Shown here piece after piece: positions 32,901 to 41,744 of a DNA stretch of 64,000 nt. Source of the DNA: Nectonema munidae (taxonomy: Eukaryota > Nematomorpha > Nectonematoida > Nectonematidae); assembly GCA_030549495.1 (NCBI GenBank), contig JAUIRK010000804.1:62001-126000 (forward strand). Direction: 5' to 3'. How positions within the stretch are numbered: the first letter of the stretch is position 1; each line of letters opens with the position of its first letter. A program made the translations under genes and the position numbers. Below the pieces are notes generated by a model. It was not told where the DNA came from, searched no databases, and saw only the letters and a list, made by a program, of their open reading frames with translations.

Positions 32901-35900
32901 AATTTTGATTCTTGAAAAAAGAATTTGAGGCATTTCAATAGTATATTTACCCTTTTCAAAAATTTCTGGTTGCGCTTTTGGGCTTGACTGTATATGATCC
33001 TTTTCATCTTTTATGAGTAGCCATTCCCAAACACACTCGCCCGACACGCATAGCCATGGTGTCATAGAAAAGGCAGCAAACGTCAATTTAGAGTAAAGCT
33101 TTTCAAAACTACGCGTTTCTTATTTATATTTACCTTGTTTCTGCTCCTTGAAGAATCATTGAAGTCTTTTTTGATTTCTCCATATGCTTCATGATGTTTT
33201 AGGGAAACTATGATCAATTCGTGAAAACACGAGGCGAACAAGAAGAAGCTCAAATGAAGGCTTATAATTGGGAACAATCTCAGATCGCTCACATGAAGGA
33301 TTACATTGCTCGATTTGGTCATGGCAGTGCTAAGCTTGCCCGACAAGCCCAAAGTAAAGAAAAAACGCTTGCAAAAATGGTGAGTGGAGGTTTGACTGAA
33401 AAAGTCACCGATGATAAAGTAACTATTTTATTCTTTTCATTGTTGAAATCTCTTAACCCGTTAACGACCAGAATAATCAGACGATATCCAATGTAAAGCA
33501 GAAGATTTGTATTAAAGAGCATTGATAAACGCAGACGATTTTATTTTTGTAAAATCGACTCTGGTCGTTAACCGGTTAAAATAGCTTTTTCGATATATAG
33601 CCGTTTTTCCGTTTTCCTGTGGCTCCCAAGTTTTCTCTATTTCATTAAAATCGTAATCAATTCGTCAAAAAAACAATTTTTTATTTTTCAAAGGTGATTT
33701 TTCCTTATTTCACATGGACCGTTTCTGAGTTAAATTTGTCAGTTGTTCTTTCCATTTTTTTCTATCTTTGGCCTGCTCTTTCCTGGTTTTGAATTTCTCC
33801 AAATCTTTTTCCAAATTCAACTGGTTCCATGTTAAATTTGGTCTTCCGCATTTTCTTTTACCTTCTACATCCATACGCATTACTTTCCTCACCCATTTAT
33901 CTTCATCTTTCCTTTCCAAATGACCCATCCACCTCAGTCTATTCTAAATTTTCAACATCCAATCTTCTTTGATGCTGAAAATTTTGATATTAGATTTTGA
34001 TACCTAATGTAATATGCAGTGCTGCTAAAAAGGGTCCATTTTTTAAATATGAATATCCTAGTAACCACTTTTCTGTTTATAAAATACTATGCACTTTCAA
34101 AACTCTTCTTTCAAATACAGGAAACAAAACTAAAATAACTTTCATAACTTTCTAGCAATCTTATTTCGAATCTTGATCTTGAGATAGGTAGAAGTAATTT
34201 GATCCTTAAATGAATATAAAATAAATATCTTAATTTTATTGGTTATTCCTTCAAAACCATCTTTTTGCCTATTTTAAATATTGCTTATTTTATATACCAA
34301 TGGCCTTTTCACCAAAAAGTTACTCCTCTTATAAGCTATATAGAAAGGTGACTTTAAAATAACAATTTTTATTAAATATTACGAATATACTAAGAAACTT
34401 TCCAATAAAAACTCGCATGGAATGATACAATTATTTTATGATTAGACAACTTAAATACATTACACAGGTCAATAAAAATTTTTTTTGGAATGGCCGAAAG
34501 TTTTTCAATGAATTTAAGATAATTCAGTTCTGATTCAGAATATGAAGTTAGTCATAACTCATAGCTTTGAAGTTCCTATCTCTAAAGTGCCTAACGATTT
34601 GTTTTTTTCTGATGACGAATTTAATGATCAAAACCTTCATAACTCTGAAGATGAAAGTGTTGAAGAATATGGTACACGTTTGAAAAACAAGAAAAGTTTT
34701 CACAAGGGGAGCTCAGTGATCTAATAAGAGACCTTGATTTAAGTAAAGAAAAATATTAATTTTTGCCTTTCAGGTTAATGGAAAAGAACTGCTTAAAACA
34801 AGACATTAAATAATCAATCTATCTTTCAAGAGAAGCAGCCCTTCTTCCCTAGTTGAGCCCAGATGACTACCTAGATTTTTGCAATGATGTTGAAAGTCTC
34901 CTTTTAGAAATGGGAATATTGATGTATAAATCTGAAGATTGGAGGCTTTTTATTGATAGATCTATCAAGAATTTGAAGTGTGTTCTACTGCATAATAAAA
35001 ATATATTTGCTTCCATTCCAATTGCACACTCCACGAAAATGAAGGAAGATTATGAGAATATAAAGATGCTTTTAAAAGGCATTTGTTATAATAAACATCA
35101 ATGGTCTCTTGCGTAGACTTCAAAATGGTTGATTTTTTACTCGTTCAGCAAAGTGGATATACAAAATTTCCTTGTTTTTTGGTGTTTATGGGATAGTAGA
35201 GCGAAATAGATCATTGAATAAAAAAAGTCTCTCTTTTAAGAGAAACCTTAACTGTACGGAATAATAACATCATAAACGAGATAAAAAAAGATTATTCCCT
35301 CACCCTTGCATATTAAACTTGGACTAATGAAGCAATTCGTTAGAGCTTTGGATAAAGAAGGAGAATGCTTCAAATATATTTGTAAATCTCATCCTCGTCA
35401 TCGAAAAACTGAGAGCTAGAATATTTGATGGTCCTCAAATCAGAAAACTCACTTTAATATACTAATTTCATAAATTCTATTAACGAAATTGAAGCTGCTA
35501 TATGGTGCAGCGATGTAAAATATATCAAACTTTTTTTTGGAAATTATAAAACAGAAAATTTTGTAGATCTAGTTCAAATATGCTAGAAAATTAAAAAAAA
35601 ATTGGGCGCCAATATAAGCCAAAACTACACTATCTTCATATTCATCTAGATAAATTCGATGACATGAATGAGGAACAGGGAGAGCGATTCCATCAGGAAA
35701 TTAAAGTCATGGAGAAAAGGTACCAAGGAAGGTGGGGAAATCACATGATGGCTGATTAGTGATTACTGCTGGTGTCTTCAGCGTCACTATCCAAAAAAGT
35801 TACATAAAAGAAAATTTAAGAAGGCACATTTTGGAACGTAACAATGTTTTTGGATTTTTCATTTCAATTTTTTTAAGGAATTTTTCATGCAATTTTTCTA

Positions 35901-38900
35901 TCCCTTGAATTAAATTTAAAAAGACATCGTCTTTATATTTACATTCAATTAGCAAATATTTTTGTCAATTGGATAAACTGTTCATTTATAGTTAAAAAAA
36001 TTTAAAATAGAAAATATCTCAAAAACTAGAAACAATCAGTAAAAATCATTGTCATTTTTAGAAGAAGCATCATTTAATTGTCCTAAAAACTTGATAATTT
36101 TTTTGCCTTGTGAGTAAGGATTTATTAAACCTATCAAATGTATACCTATAGTAAAACAATTAGGTAGTTATATAAAAAACTAGTAATCAATTTTTTATAA
36201 ATTAATAAAAAAAGTTGAAAAGGCCAGAGACATTCACTAAAATATTTCTGCTCGGGATCACCCGCTTGGCAATTTTTTCTGGCTCCGAATCCCTGGATAT
36301 ATAGGACAGGAAAGGACGATGGTTAAATTTTTAGGAAGGACTTTTTAAACGTATTTCTATTCATGTACTCATTTTTCATATTTCATATAGAAGGGATTGT
36401 ATAGAATTTTTTTCTAATTTTTATTCATAAATAACTTAAATATATAAAATGCTATAATACTTGTACCCCCTGCCATCTTCCTCTCTCTCTCTCTCTTTAT
36501 TTTAGTACTTAACACCTTTTATTTTAGATGCTGAACTTTTATCTCTTTGACTGTGACTATATTCCTCCCCCTGTTATGCAAATCCAAAACGTCAGCTTCA
36601 AGTACCCGAATACAAATGATTGGATTTACAAAAATCTTGAGCTTGGATTCGATTTGGACACTCGAATTGCGCTGGTTGGGCCGAATGGTGCTGGAAAAAG
36701 CACTTTTCTGAAACTTCTTTCTGGAAAGTTGTCACCTTGTGATGGCATCATTCGAAAGAACGCGCATTTAAAGTTTGGCGAATATCATCAAGTATTCGTT
36801 CTATTACGTTTACACCATTTCCCCCTTTTCTTAGCAAAGCTTGTCCTCCTTCTTTTCTTTATAAAAGCTGTTCAGGGCAGCATTTATGACGCCAATGTAT
36901 TACTGTGAAGTAATGTGCCTTCATTATAGTGAAGAACGTGGAGTGTACAAACGTTGATGCATTGCCTTTTTAGTTCTTTTTGTTTTTTTATTTATTTTCT
37001 ATCTTTTTAACCAATATTTGAAACTTATGTATAAGAAAAATTTCGCGATATGCGGTAACTTACAACTCAAAATTAATCTGCATTAAAAATGGTCTTTTTA
37101 GTACTGGTTGTTGTTCCATGTATAATTTTTCTTTTGTAAGCCGCTCATTATCGTGTTTGCACAATTCTAATACTTTTAGTGAAATATGATCAAATAAAGA
37201 ATTAGTTCCTGTATGATAATGTGAAAAAAAATATTGAAAACATTTTAACAAATTTTTATAAATATTTTCTTAAAACGTAAAATATAATTACGATTCAAAG
37301 TGTTTTACAAAAATATTATAGTTGAAAATTTAATATTAAAAATCTGAGCTGATCTTTCTATTAATCATCCTTCATTGTTTTTAGCATCTGCAAGATTCTC
37401 TGGATTTGACATTGACTCCTTTGGAATACATGATGAAGTGTTTTCCTGAAGTGAAGGAGCGCGAAGAAATGCGTAAAATCATCGGTCGATATGGACTATC
37501 TGGAAAGCAGCAAGTTTGCCCAATCAAAAATCTTTCACATGGTCAACGCTGCAGAGTGGTTTTCGCTTGGCTGGCTTGGCAGTGTCCTCACTTTTTATTG
37601 TTAGACGAGCCGACGAATCATTTGGACTTAGAAACTATTGATTCTTTAGCTCAGGCTATACAAGGATTTAATGGCGGAATGATCTTAGTGTCGCATGACT
37701 TTCGCTTAATCAGCAAGGTATATATTTGGCCCCTGCCTAACCCTAGAAAGTCTGAAAAAATGGTTACAAAAAATCGGGCAATTGATCTATAACAATAGCT
37801 AGCAAAGGAGCGGTGCAAGGATTTTCAATCTTCAGAGAGATATATTCTGTTTTTTCAAAATAGTTCTTCATTAGTTTTCCAAATTTTTTCAGTTTATTTT
37901 CAAAATATATTATATCCTGCATTTTAAATTAATTTTATCCCTAATTTTGTCACTTTATATCACATGAAAAAATGAAGTTCTTTGTAAGCGAAATATGTTT
38001 GGACGATCCAACAGGAAAATAATCTTCTCAAGGGGTAAATAGGGCCATAGAGGTTTGAGAACAACTGATCTATAATAATAATCTATATTTTTACATGAAT
38101 TGTAATTACGTTGTAACAAAGATACTATTGCGTATTTATTTAAGTATAACGTAAAATGAAGAAAATATTTTTAAATGGCCATTTGTTGCATATATTCATT
38201 ACGCTTAGGGAGTATTTTGCCCCTTGAGAAGATTATTTTCCTGTTGGATCGTCCAAACATATTTCGCTTACAAAGAAATTGTTTTTTTTTCATGTGATAT
38301 AAAGAAAGTTACAACATTATTCAGCCTAGTAGAAAATACAACATTATTCATGCGTAGTAACTTGCAGCCTAACAAGGGTTTGAGTTGAAAGCGCTAATTT
38401 ACTCTACAATTGTCAAAAAACGGTTCTAGTCTAAGATGAAATAATTTTTGGGGAGGGGGGTTTGGGGGTTTTGGGGGGTTTTTGTTGGGGAGGGGAAAAA
38501 GTTATTGGTTGAACCTCGTCATTACATATTTTATAAAGATATCATACTTCAAAGCAAAATGCTTTAATTTTTTATATCATCATTTCGCCCTTCTTACTAA
38601 TCTTTGTGTAATATGTCATGGTTTGATTCCAATAATAATAATCTTAGGCCAGAATGGTTTCCTTAAGATATTCAATTCAATACTCTTTTTTATCCAATTC
38701 CCTCATTTACCGTGCATATGCAGTTTTTCTTCTCTTTTCACTTTGGATGCAAGAAAGATAAAAAATAATTGAGTATTTGCCGTTTGAAAAATTGCTACTA
38801 CCTCTAATCTGGAAATCTCTAATTCGGACCTTCGTTAAACCGGTACGTATCTCTTCAGCTGTCTGGTTTTCGAAAACTGGCCTATTGAAGCTTTCAGATT

Positions 38901-39058
38901 TGCTAGGGTTATGAATCTTTATGCTATCTATTTTTATGCTTTTTTTCAAATTTTAGGTGGCTAAAGAAATATGGATTTGCAATTCAGGTACAGTGACAAA
39001 ATGGAAAGGTGATATCTCCGATTACAAGATGTATCTGAAAAAGTTCATAAAGAAATAG
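17860..39058 (+). CDS. ABCF2: ABCF2, ATP-binding cassette subfamily F member 2, nine exons joined
   Basis: Exons are 17860-17983, 18395-18598, 20036-20224, 24137-24404, 27028-27130, 33203-33418, 36528-36791, 37385-37717 and 38957-39058. Lengths total 1803 bases, exactly 601 codons including TAG, and all boundaries are GT-AG with matching phases. The product is 600 residues; human ABCF2 has about 623 and yeast Arb1 about 610. Order: a Lys-rich N-terminal tail ([20 protein letters not shown]), Walker A GANGCGKST, signature FSGGW, Walker [13 protein letters not shown], the ABC-F linker ([20 protein letters not shown]), second Walker [10 protein letters not shown], signature LSHGQ, and second Walker [12 protein letters not shown]. 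There are no membrane segments. The family acts in the cytosol and nucleus on ribosomes. The gene looks intact despite about 19.4 kb of transposon-rich introns. Confidence 0.95.
18395..18598 (+). CDS. ABCF2: ABCF2 exon 2
   Basis: Acceptor TATGTTTACAG. It encodes the family's [12 protein letters not shown] region, [10 protein letters not shown], and the first half of Walker A ([11 protein letters not shown]). The donor GTATTT splits the Gly codon inside the P-loop. Confidence 0.93.
18599..20035 (+). other. ABCF2 intron 2
   Basis: It contains a 131-bp TTAA-flanked MITE at 19245-19375, listed separately. The remaining sequence is AT-rich with nothing recognised. Confidence 0.5.
19245..19375. 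mobile_element. piggyBac-type TTAA MITE, copy A
   Basis: The element is bounded by TTAA on both sides. Its ends are TTAACCCACCCAATG and CTTAATGGGTTAA, imperfect inverted repeats. The interior has CGTCTGC motifs near 19293 and 19323 and a CGTCTG near 19345. Related copies lie at 26530, 33453 and 59953. Confidence 0.65.
20036..20224 (+). CDS. ABCF2: ABCF2 exon 3
   Basis: It completes Walker A (GKSTLLDAI) and encodes [11 protein letters not shown] and the helical insert ([19 protein letters not shown]). Acceptor TTCTCTTAG; donor CAAG/GTAAGT. Confidence 0.93.
20352..20660. mobile_element. Possible hAT terminus fragment
   Basis: CCAGGGATGGAGAACATGCA at 20351-20370 resembles the common CAGGGGTGGGGAACCTGC terminus of Charlie-type hAT elements. 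The second end and a target duplication were not found, so the right limit given is arbitrary. Confidence 0.3.
21200..22620 (+). pseudogene. Degenerate gene of an invertebrate transposase-like family (CDSTAVNTG motif)
   Basis: A plus-strand gene in several broken frames. It begins [18 protein letters not shown], then [46 protein letters not shown] and a Ser/Glu-rich acidic stretch. Further on come [20 protein letters not shown] followed by VNTG, and [19 protein letters not shown] recall this order from many arthropod and cnidarian proteins labelled uncharacterised and probably transposon-encoded with an RNase H-like fold; no accepted family name is claimed. It is broken by stops at several points and cannot be functional. 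Confidence 0.5.
22806..23590 (-). mobile_element. Internally deleted hAT element with terminal repeats and target duplication
   Basis: The ends are CAGTGGTTCAACC (22806) and the reverse complement of CAGTGGTTCTTAACC (ending 23590). The flanks CCTTACGG (22798-22805) and CCTTAATG (23591-23598) form an 8-bp target duplication with two mismatches, as expected for hAT. The minus strand (23257-23012) encodes the hAT C-terminal piece [20 protein letters not shown], then [16 protein letters not shown]. At 785 bp it lacks most of the transposase, so it is non-autonomous. A sister copy is at 43999-44845. Confidence 0.8.
24137..24404 (+). CDS. ABCF2: ABCF2 exon 4
   Basis: It encodes [20 protein letters not shown], the first signature ([15 protein letters not shown]), the first Walker B ([15 protein letters not shown]) and VWLEEELKT. 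Acceptor AACTTCCAG; donor AAAAC/GTGATT. Confidence 0.95.
24512..24562 (+). repeat. 19-bp tandem repeat
   Basis: About three copies of a 19-base unit based on CATTAAAAACTTTTTCAAT, running directly into the GC-rich stem-loop island. Confidence 0.7.
24600..24860. repeat. GC-rich chain of stem-loops in intron 4
   Basis: Composition jumps to roughly half G+C. Successive inverted repeats: AGGAG/CTCCT at 24610-24627; AATGTTTAGCTCT (24644-24656) with AGAGCCTAAACATT (24669-24682); TCTGTCTATGCCTAA (24691-24705) with TTAGGCAGATAGACAGA (24707-24723); and GGACCCT/AGGGTCC (24795-24811). No open frame is evident. It could be part of a transposon, a SINE-like unit or a structured transcript. Confidence 0.6.
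25832..26285 (-). pseudogene. Tc1/mariner-type transposase remnant
   Basis: The minus-strand reading is open for about 150 codons: [20 protein letters not shown], then [19 protein letters not shown], then [20 protein letters not shown], then [20 protein letters not shown]. This is a helix-turn-helix N-terminus followed by the linker of IS630/Tc1/mariner-type transposases. The catalytic DDE region is not recognisable downstream, so the copy is truncated. It lies antisense in ABCF2 intron 4. Confidence 0.5.
26530..26643. mobile_element. piggyBac-type TTAA MITE, copy B
   Basis: TTAA boundaries at 26530-26533 and 26640-26643; ends TTAACACATTTACGACCA and TTGGTCTCAAATGGGTTAA. The interior carries GCAGACG and CGTCTGC as an inverted pair. 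It is the same family as copies at 19245, 33453 and 59953. Confidence 0.7.
27028..27130 (+). CDS. ABCF2: ABCF2 exon 5
   Basis: It encodes [19 protein letters not shown] and [15 protein letters not shown], the switch region of the first cassette with its H-loop (VSHSEDFL). Acceptor TTGTTGCAG; donor TTTGGG/GTATTT. Confidence 0.94.
27430..28211 (-). pseudogene. piggyBac-like transposase remnant
   Basis: Minus-strand frames in order: an acidic Ser/Thr-rich N-terminus ([20 protein letters not shown]), [51 protein letters not shown] followed by DPHKPG, then [19 protein letters not shown]. These match the piggyBac series ...RFDDK, ...DEQLVPFRGR...KP..YGIK, and ...CDSKTGY. The first catalytic Asp is replaced by His in TIHEQL, and several breaks make it non-functional. 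It is antisense to ABCF2. Confidence 0.7.
29420..29870 (-). pseudogene. LINE reverse transcriptase C-terminal remnant
   Basis: The minus strand reads [34 protein letters not shown], then a broken continuation. This is the FKYLG...YGSETW segment after the RT core of RTE-like non-LTR elements. The long plus-strand open frame over the same bases is the antisense shadow. The fragment is short and broken. Confidence 0.55.
30128..30956. mobile_element. pogo/Tigger-type non-autonomous element, ends intact
   Basis: The ends are CAGTGAAACTTCGATATCTC and the reverse complement of CAGTAAAACCTCGTTATCTC, flanked on both sides by TA (30126-30127 and 30957-30958). Subterminal GATATCTCGAA words recur in opposite orientation near both ends. 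No transposase remains in the 829 bp. Confidence 0.85.
31553..32030. mobile_element. Possible hAT remnant
   Basis: CAGGGATGTCAAACTCAAAT at 31553-31572 matches the common hAT terminus CAGGGGTGTCAAACTC, followed by a degraded GGGCGGGAT block. The right end was not found and the limit is approximate. Confidence 0.4.
32637..32832. mobile_element. Short inverted-repeat element (MITE-like)
   Basis: Arms of about 55-60 bases face each other: AGTTTATAACAAAT...CTGGACACTTTAT...GATATTGCTAA on the left and TTAGCAATATCA...ATAAAGTGTCCAG...ATTTGTTATAAACT on the right, with a loop of about 70 bases. There is no coding sequence. It lies about 370 bases upstream of ABCF2 exon 6. Confidence 0.65.
33203..33418 (+). 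CDS. ABCF2: ABCF2 exon 6
   Basis: It encodes [48 protein letters not shown] and [10 protein letters not shown], the signature linker between the two cassettes of ABC-F proteins. Acceptor GTTTTAG; donor GATAAA/GTAACT. Confidence 0.95.
33453..33579. mobile_element. piggyBac-type TTAA MITE, copy C
   Basis: 127 bp from TTAA (33453) to TTAA (33579), with ends TTAACCCGTTAACGACCAGA and TCTGGTCGTTAACCGGTTAA. These are inverted repeats of about 20 bases with one or two differences. A GCAGACGATTTT block is inside. It starts only 35 bases after the donor of ABCF2 exon 6. Confidence 0.75.
33706..33960 (-). pseudogene. LINE C-terminal remnant (RTE-like)
   Basis: The minus strand is open over [20 protein letters not shown], then [16 protein letters not shown], then [15 protein letters not shown]. 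This is the familiar GHLxRMxxxRxxK...GRPxxxW...A.DRxxWR tail of RTE/jockey-like non-LTR elements. Only about 80 residues are kept. Confidence 0.7.
34540..35840 (+). pseudogene. Degenerate copy of a widespread uncharacterised repeat-encoded family
   Basis: Plus-strand pieces in order: [75 protein letters not shown], then a broken W-DSRAK block, a [12 protein letters not shown] block, [16 protein letters not shown] and a [13 protein letters not shown] end. From memory this order is shared by multicopy proteins of about 700 residues in arthropods and other animals, probably spread by an element and not named here. The copy is broken in many places. Confidence 0.5.
36528..36791 (+). CDS. ABCF2: ABCF2 exon 7
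   Basis: It encodes [38 protein letters not shown] (second Walker A) and HLKFGEYHQ. Acceptor TTATTTTAG; donor CATCAA/GTATTC. The next exon continues with [10 protein letters not shown], in phase 0. Confidence 0.95.
36792..37384 (+). other. ABCF2 intron 7, nothing recognised
   Basis: A 593-base intron with no identifiable insertion or RNA gene. Confidence 0.5.
37385..37717 (+). CDS. ABCF2: ABCF2 exon 8
   Basis: It encodes [40 protein letters not shown], the second signature [15 protein letters not shown], the second Walker B ([20 protein letters not shown]) and the H-loop ([12 protein letters not shown]). The signature has His where human ABCF2 has Asp (LSDGQ). Donor AGCAAG/GTATAT. Confidence 0.96.
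37718..38956 (+). other. ABCF2 intron 8
   Basis: It contains the long inverted-repeat element at 37953-38304 and a G-rich stretch at about 38450-38495. Nothing else was recognised. Confidence 0.5.
37953..38304. mobile_element. Fold-back element with arms of about 88 bases
   Basis: The left arm runs from CTTTATATCACATGAAAAAA through TTTGTAAGCGAAATATG, GGACGATCCAACAGG and TCTTCTCAAGGGG; the right arm repeats these blocks inverted up to CATGTGATATAAAG. The blocks are nearly identical, so the element is young. A spacer of about 175 bases lies between the arms. No target duplication was resolved. Confidence 0.75.
38957..39058 (+). CDS. ABCF2: ABCF2 exon 9 and stop
   Basis: It encodes [20 protein letters not shown] and [13 protein letters not shown], then TAG at 39056-39058. 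The end is about 20 residues shorter than the human tail but matches up to the YKxxLK helix. Confidence 0.94.
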   Translation: MAKEIWICNSGTVTKWKGDISDYKMYLKKFIKK

Positions 39059-39172
39059 ATGGCGTTCTCTCGCGTTTTATTTGTTGAGATTCTAAATTAT
39101 TTCGCATACAGAACTTAGTAAATCGAAACACGCCGCTTGCTCCTCGTCTCTTTTATCGCAGAGTATTCCAAT

Positions 39173-39178
39173 AATAAA
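39173..39178 (+). terminator. ABCF2: Polyadenylation signal AATAAA of ABCF2
   Basis: AATAAA lies 115 bases after the ABCF2 stop codon, the first canonical signal downstream. Confidence 0.6.
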
Positions 39179-39179
39179 T

Positions 39180-40434
39180 TGATTTTACACGATATTTTTT
39201 TCTTTTTTCACGAGCGTGTCTGCGATCGTCGTAGTCTATACGCTGGAGTGTAGATTCCTTTAGCATAGGGTTTGGCTTCAATCATAGACCTTTCATAAAC
39301 TTATATTAACACGAGCACACGCTTCCCACTGAAAAAGCTCTTTATTCCACAAAATTGTAGCAATAGGCCCTACGCTGTGTAGCAGGAGAAAGCCTGATGC
39401 TTCCTAGAGATACCCTATTTTCGTCTAATGCACTTTTGTATAAATCTCGAGCTTCGAACACTCTTAATATTCGCTTAACGAAAGTGCATCAGCATTTTAG
39501 CATTTCTCGTTATTAGATTGCTGCAATTTACGAGAATCATATTTGAAGTAATTGAATTTTAAAATGTTTGTTATAAATATAGCCGAGATGAGGATTTGAG
39601 AAAAGGGGCTAGCAAGAATTTTAATTTGAAAATTTTGATTAGAGTTATTGGAGGCATATGTTATTTTAGTGGTACACGAAACATTGTAACACATCAAATA
39701 TAGAGAAATCAGGAAAGGATTGGATTAGATATAAGGATAAATTAAAGCTATTTGAGGCAATAAGAAAACGACCTGTAGGTTTAGAAAAGCTCTATCGAAG
39801 TTTAATCCTTAGACATTTCAACAACTAATGTAGAATCTAAAAAAAATTTCCGCACTCTAAGAAAAATTGATTCCCTGTTGTCAGCAAACACAATGTTTTT
39901 TAAGACCATACTTCTCTGCCAAGAATGACATGATATAACGTGTTTTTCTTTATAAAATTATAATAATGTTTTTTTATAGAATATTTTTAGTTTATTTTCA
40001 GTGTACAATAAACATTGTTTTAAATCATTTTCTTTCACTACCTTATCCTTCATATCAAATTAATTTCATAGAAGCAAAAAACAATAAGCATATATAATGT
40101 ATATCTCCCTAAAATGTTTTTAATTGATGAAATTGCAATACGGGAACTAACATTGTTATTTGAAAAGAATGTTCTGCTTTTCAATGAATCGAAATTGCCA
40201 AATTTTAATTAATTTACAAATATGTCTGAGGAATTGAAATTGCCAAATGGGGGAGACAATGATAATAATTAATTAACAGTAAAGACTTTATTTAAAAGTA
40301 TTATTTTGCTCTTTTCAAACCACAATAAATATTATCAAATTGCCTTCCCATATTTTTTGGCTTTAGAATATTTTTGGACTCATTGATTAATTGAGAAATG
40401 TGTTATTTAAAATCGTCCAATAACAATTTACCGT
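39180..40434. other. Intergenic, nothing firmly recognised
   Basis: The 39200-39480 part is richer in G+C than its flanks and has a short inverted pair, TAATGCACTTTTG with CGAAAGTGCATCA (about 39426-39497). No frame or RNA gene could be assigned. Confidence 0.35.
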
Positions 40435-41528
40435 ATATACCCATGTAATGTTCGATATTTGAAGACCAATTTTATGGCCCAAAATTTAGAGGTCGACCAT
40501 AACATGGGGTATAGTTTTGGAAAGTTTGTCACGGATAAGCCTAGGCTTTGGATTTTCCGACAACGGAAGTCAAAAAAGTAATTTTTTTTCACAGCAAATA
40601 AACATTAATAAAAAAATACAGAAAAGAAAAAATTACAAAAATTGAATATTTATTAAAATCCTTCAAATGTACTGCTCTCATCAGAGCTAGCGAACATCTT
40701 GAATTCTTCTAAAGAGGTCATCATACGTTTCACTGCTATCAGTTTCTTCAAGAGCGTCATCAAGGCTATCATCATTATCATCATACAATGCATCATCTTC
40801 AGTACAATCCATAGCACATGAAATACCGCATTTCTTAAAAGATTTCACAATTATATTTTTATCTATATCTTCCCAAGCTTCTTTAATCCAGGCGCATACG
40901 AGAGGCAAAGATGGATGTTTCATATTACCACATTTAGTGAACGTCTTTCACCGTTAATCATCCACTCATTCCATTTCTTTGTGACCGCATCTTTAAATGG
41001 GCGGTTGATAGATACATCGAGTGGCTGTAATATGCTAGTTAGGCCTCCAGGAATTACTGCAATGTCAGTTTTGTTTTGTTTTACAGCTTTATCCACAGTC
41101 TCAACCAAATGTGAACGAAAGCCATCCCATACTAGAAGAGATTTTTCTCTTAATAGGGCGCCAGGCCTGATCTTCCATGCCTTGCTTAACCAAAGCTTAC
41201 ATCCTTCTTCATCCATCCAACCCTGTGGATGTACATGTATGATGACTCCACTGGGGAATTTCTCCTTTGGCATTGTCTTCCTCTTAAAAATTACCATTGA
41301 CTTTAATTTTTCCCCATCTGCCATGCAAGTCCGAACCACAGTGAACCGAGTTTTTTCATGCCCAGTTGTTTTTATTAAAATAGATTTTGTCCCAGCCTTA
41401 TCAACAGTTAGGTTTGAAGGCATATCAAAATTATACTTTTCTTTCAATGAAGAAATCGGAATCAGTGTAAATATTAATTGATTGCTCGAGTCTAAATCGA
41501 AGTAACGCTTTATGTACGCTAAAGTCAC
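40435..41528 (-). mobile_element. pogo-superfamily element with nearly intact transposase C-terminus
   Basis: The minus strand encodes about 280 residues: NLTVDKAGTKSILIKTTGHE, the first-Asp region, GWMDEEGCKLWL, LLVWDGFRSHL, DIAVIPGGLTSILQPLDVSI, NRPFKDAVTKKWNEWM, then after a single frameshift near 40920 KHPSLPLVCAWIKEAWEDI, KSFKKCGIS and an acidic tail. This is the DDE_1 domain and C-terminus of pogo/Tigger/Jerky-type transposases. The DNA-binding N-terminus is missing; the reading stops where the GAGTCGG repeat begins. A degraded CCATGTAATG...CATAACATGGGG block at 40441-40508 may be its end. Confidence 0.8.
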
Positions 41529-41529
41529 A

Positions 41530-41684
41530 GTTAAAAATTAATGTTTTCTGGAGTAGGAGTCGGATTTGGACTCGTAAATTTTGTGTAACGGAGTCGGAAA
41601 TGTTCATGTACTGGAGTCGGAGTCGAAAATATTTGTTTACTGGAGTCGGGAGTCGCAAAAAAATTTCCGACTCCACAACCCTGG
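41530..41684 (+). repeat. End of a GAGTCGG-rich interspersed element, copy 2
   Basis: GGAGTCGG words recur every 20-30 bases and the block ends CCGACTCCACAACCCTG, the same terminus and orientation as at 17646-17662. It abuts the truncated N-terminal side of the pogo transposase, as if it had replaced or inserted into that element. Confidence 0.6.
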
Positions 41685-41744
41685 TTATGAGACAGAAAAA
41701 AAATTATTCTTTCTTAGTTAATTTTGAATTGAATACATGAAAAA

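Larger units (their letters stand above)
27131..33202 (+). other. ABCF2 intron 5, 6.1 kb of nested transposon debris
   Basis: The longest intron. It holds a piggyBac remnant, a LINE remnant, a complete pogo-type MITE, a hAT-like end and a short inverted-repeat element, listed separately. Direct repeats with GGGATACTATGCGGATA near 29022 and GGGATACTATACGGATA near 29328 mark a further unclassified repeat. The 32040-32600 stretch has a repeated CGGTATCTTCTAGTT (about 32269 and 32537) but no assignable family. Confidence 0.5.
33419..36527 (+). other. ABCF2 intron 6
   Basis: It contains a TTAA MITE, a LINE 3' fragment and a large degenerate element, listed separately. A (CT)n tract at 36479-36496 precedes two possible acceptors; the second, just before ATGCTGAAC, keeps the frame. 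Confidence 0.5.

Noticed and set aside
36500-36527. Earlier acceptor (TTTATTTTAG at about 36505) for ABCF2 exon 7
   Set aside because: It would add TACTTAACACC with a frame change and an in-frame stop; the acceptor before ATGCTGAAC keeps phase and homology.
40915-41481. 188-codon plus-strand open frame
   Set aside because: It is the antisense shadow of the pogo transposase; the minus-strand reading carries all recognisable motifs.
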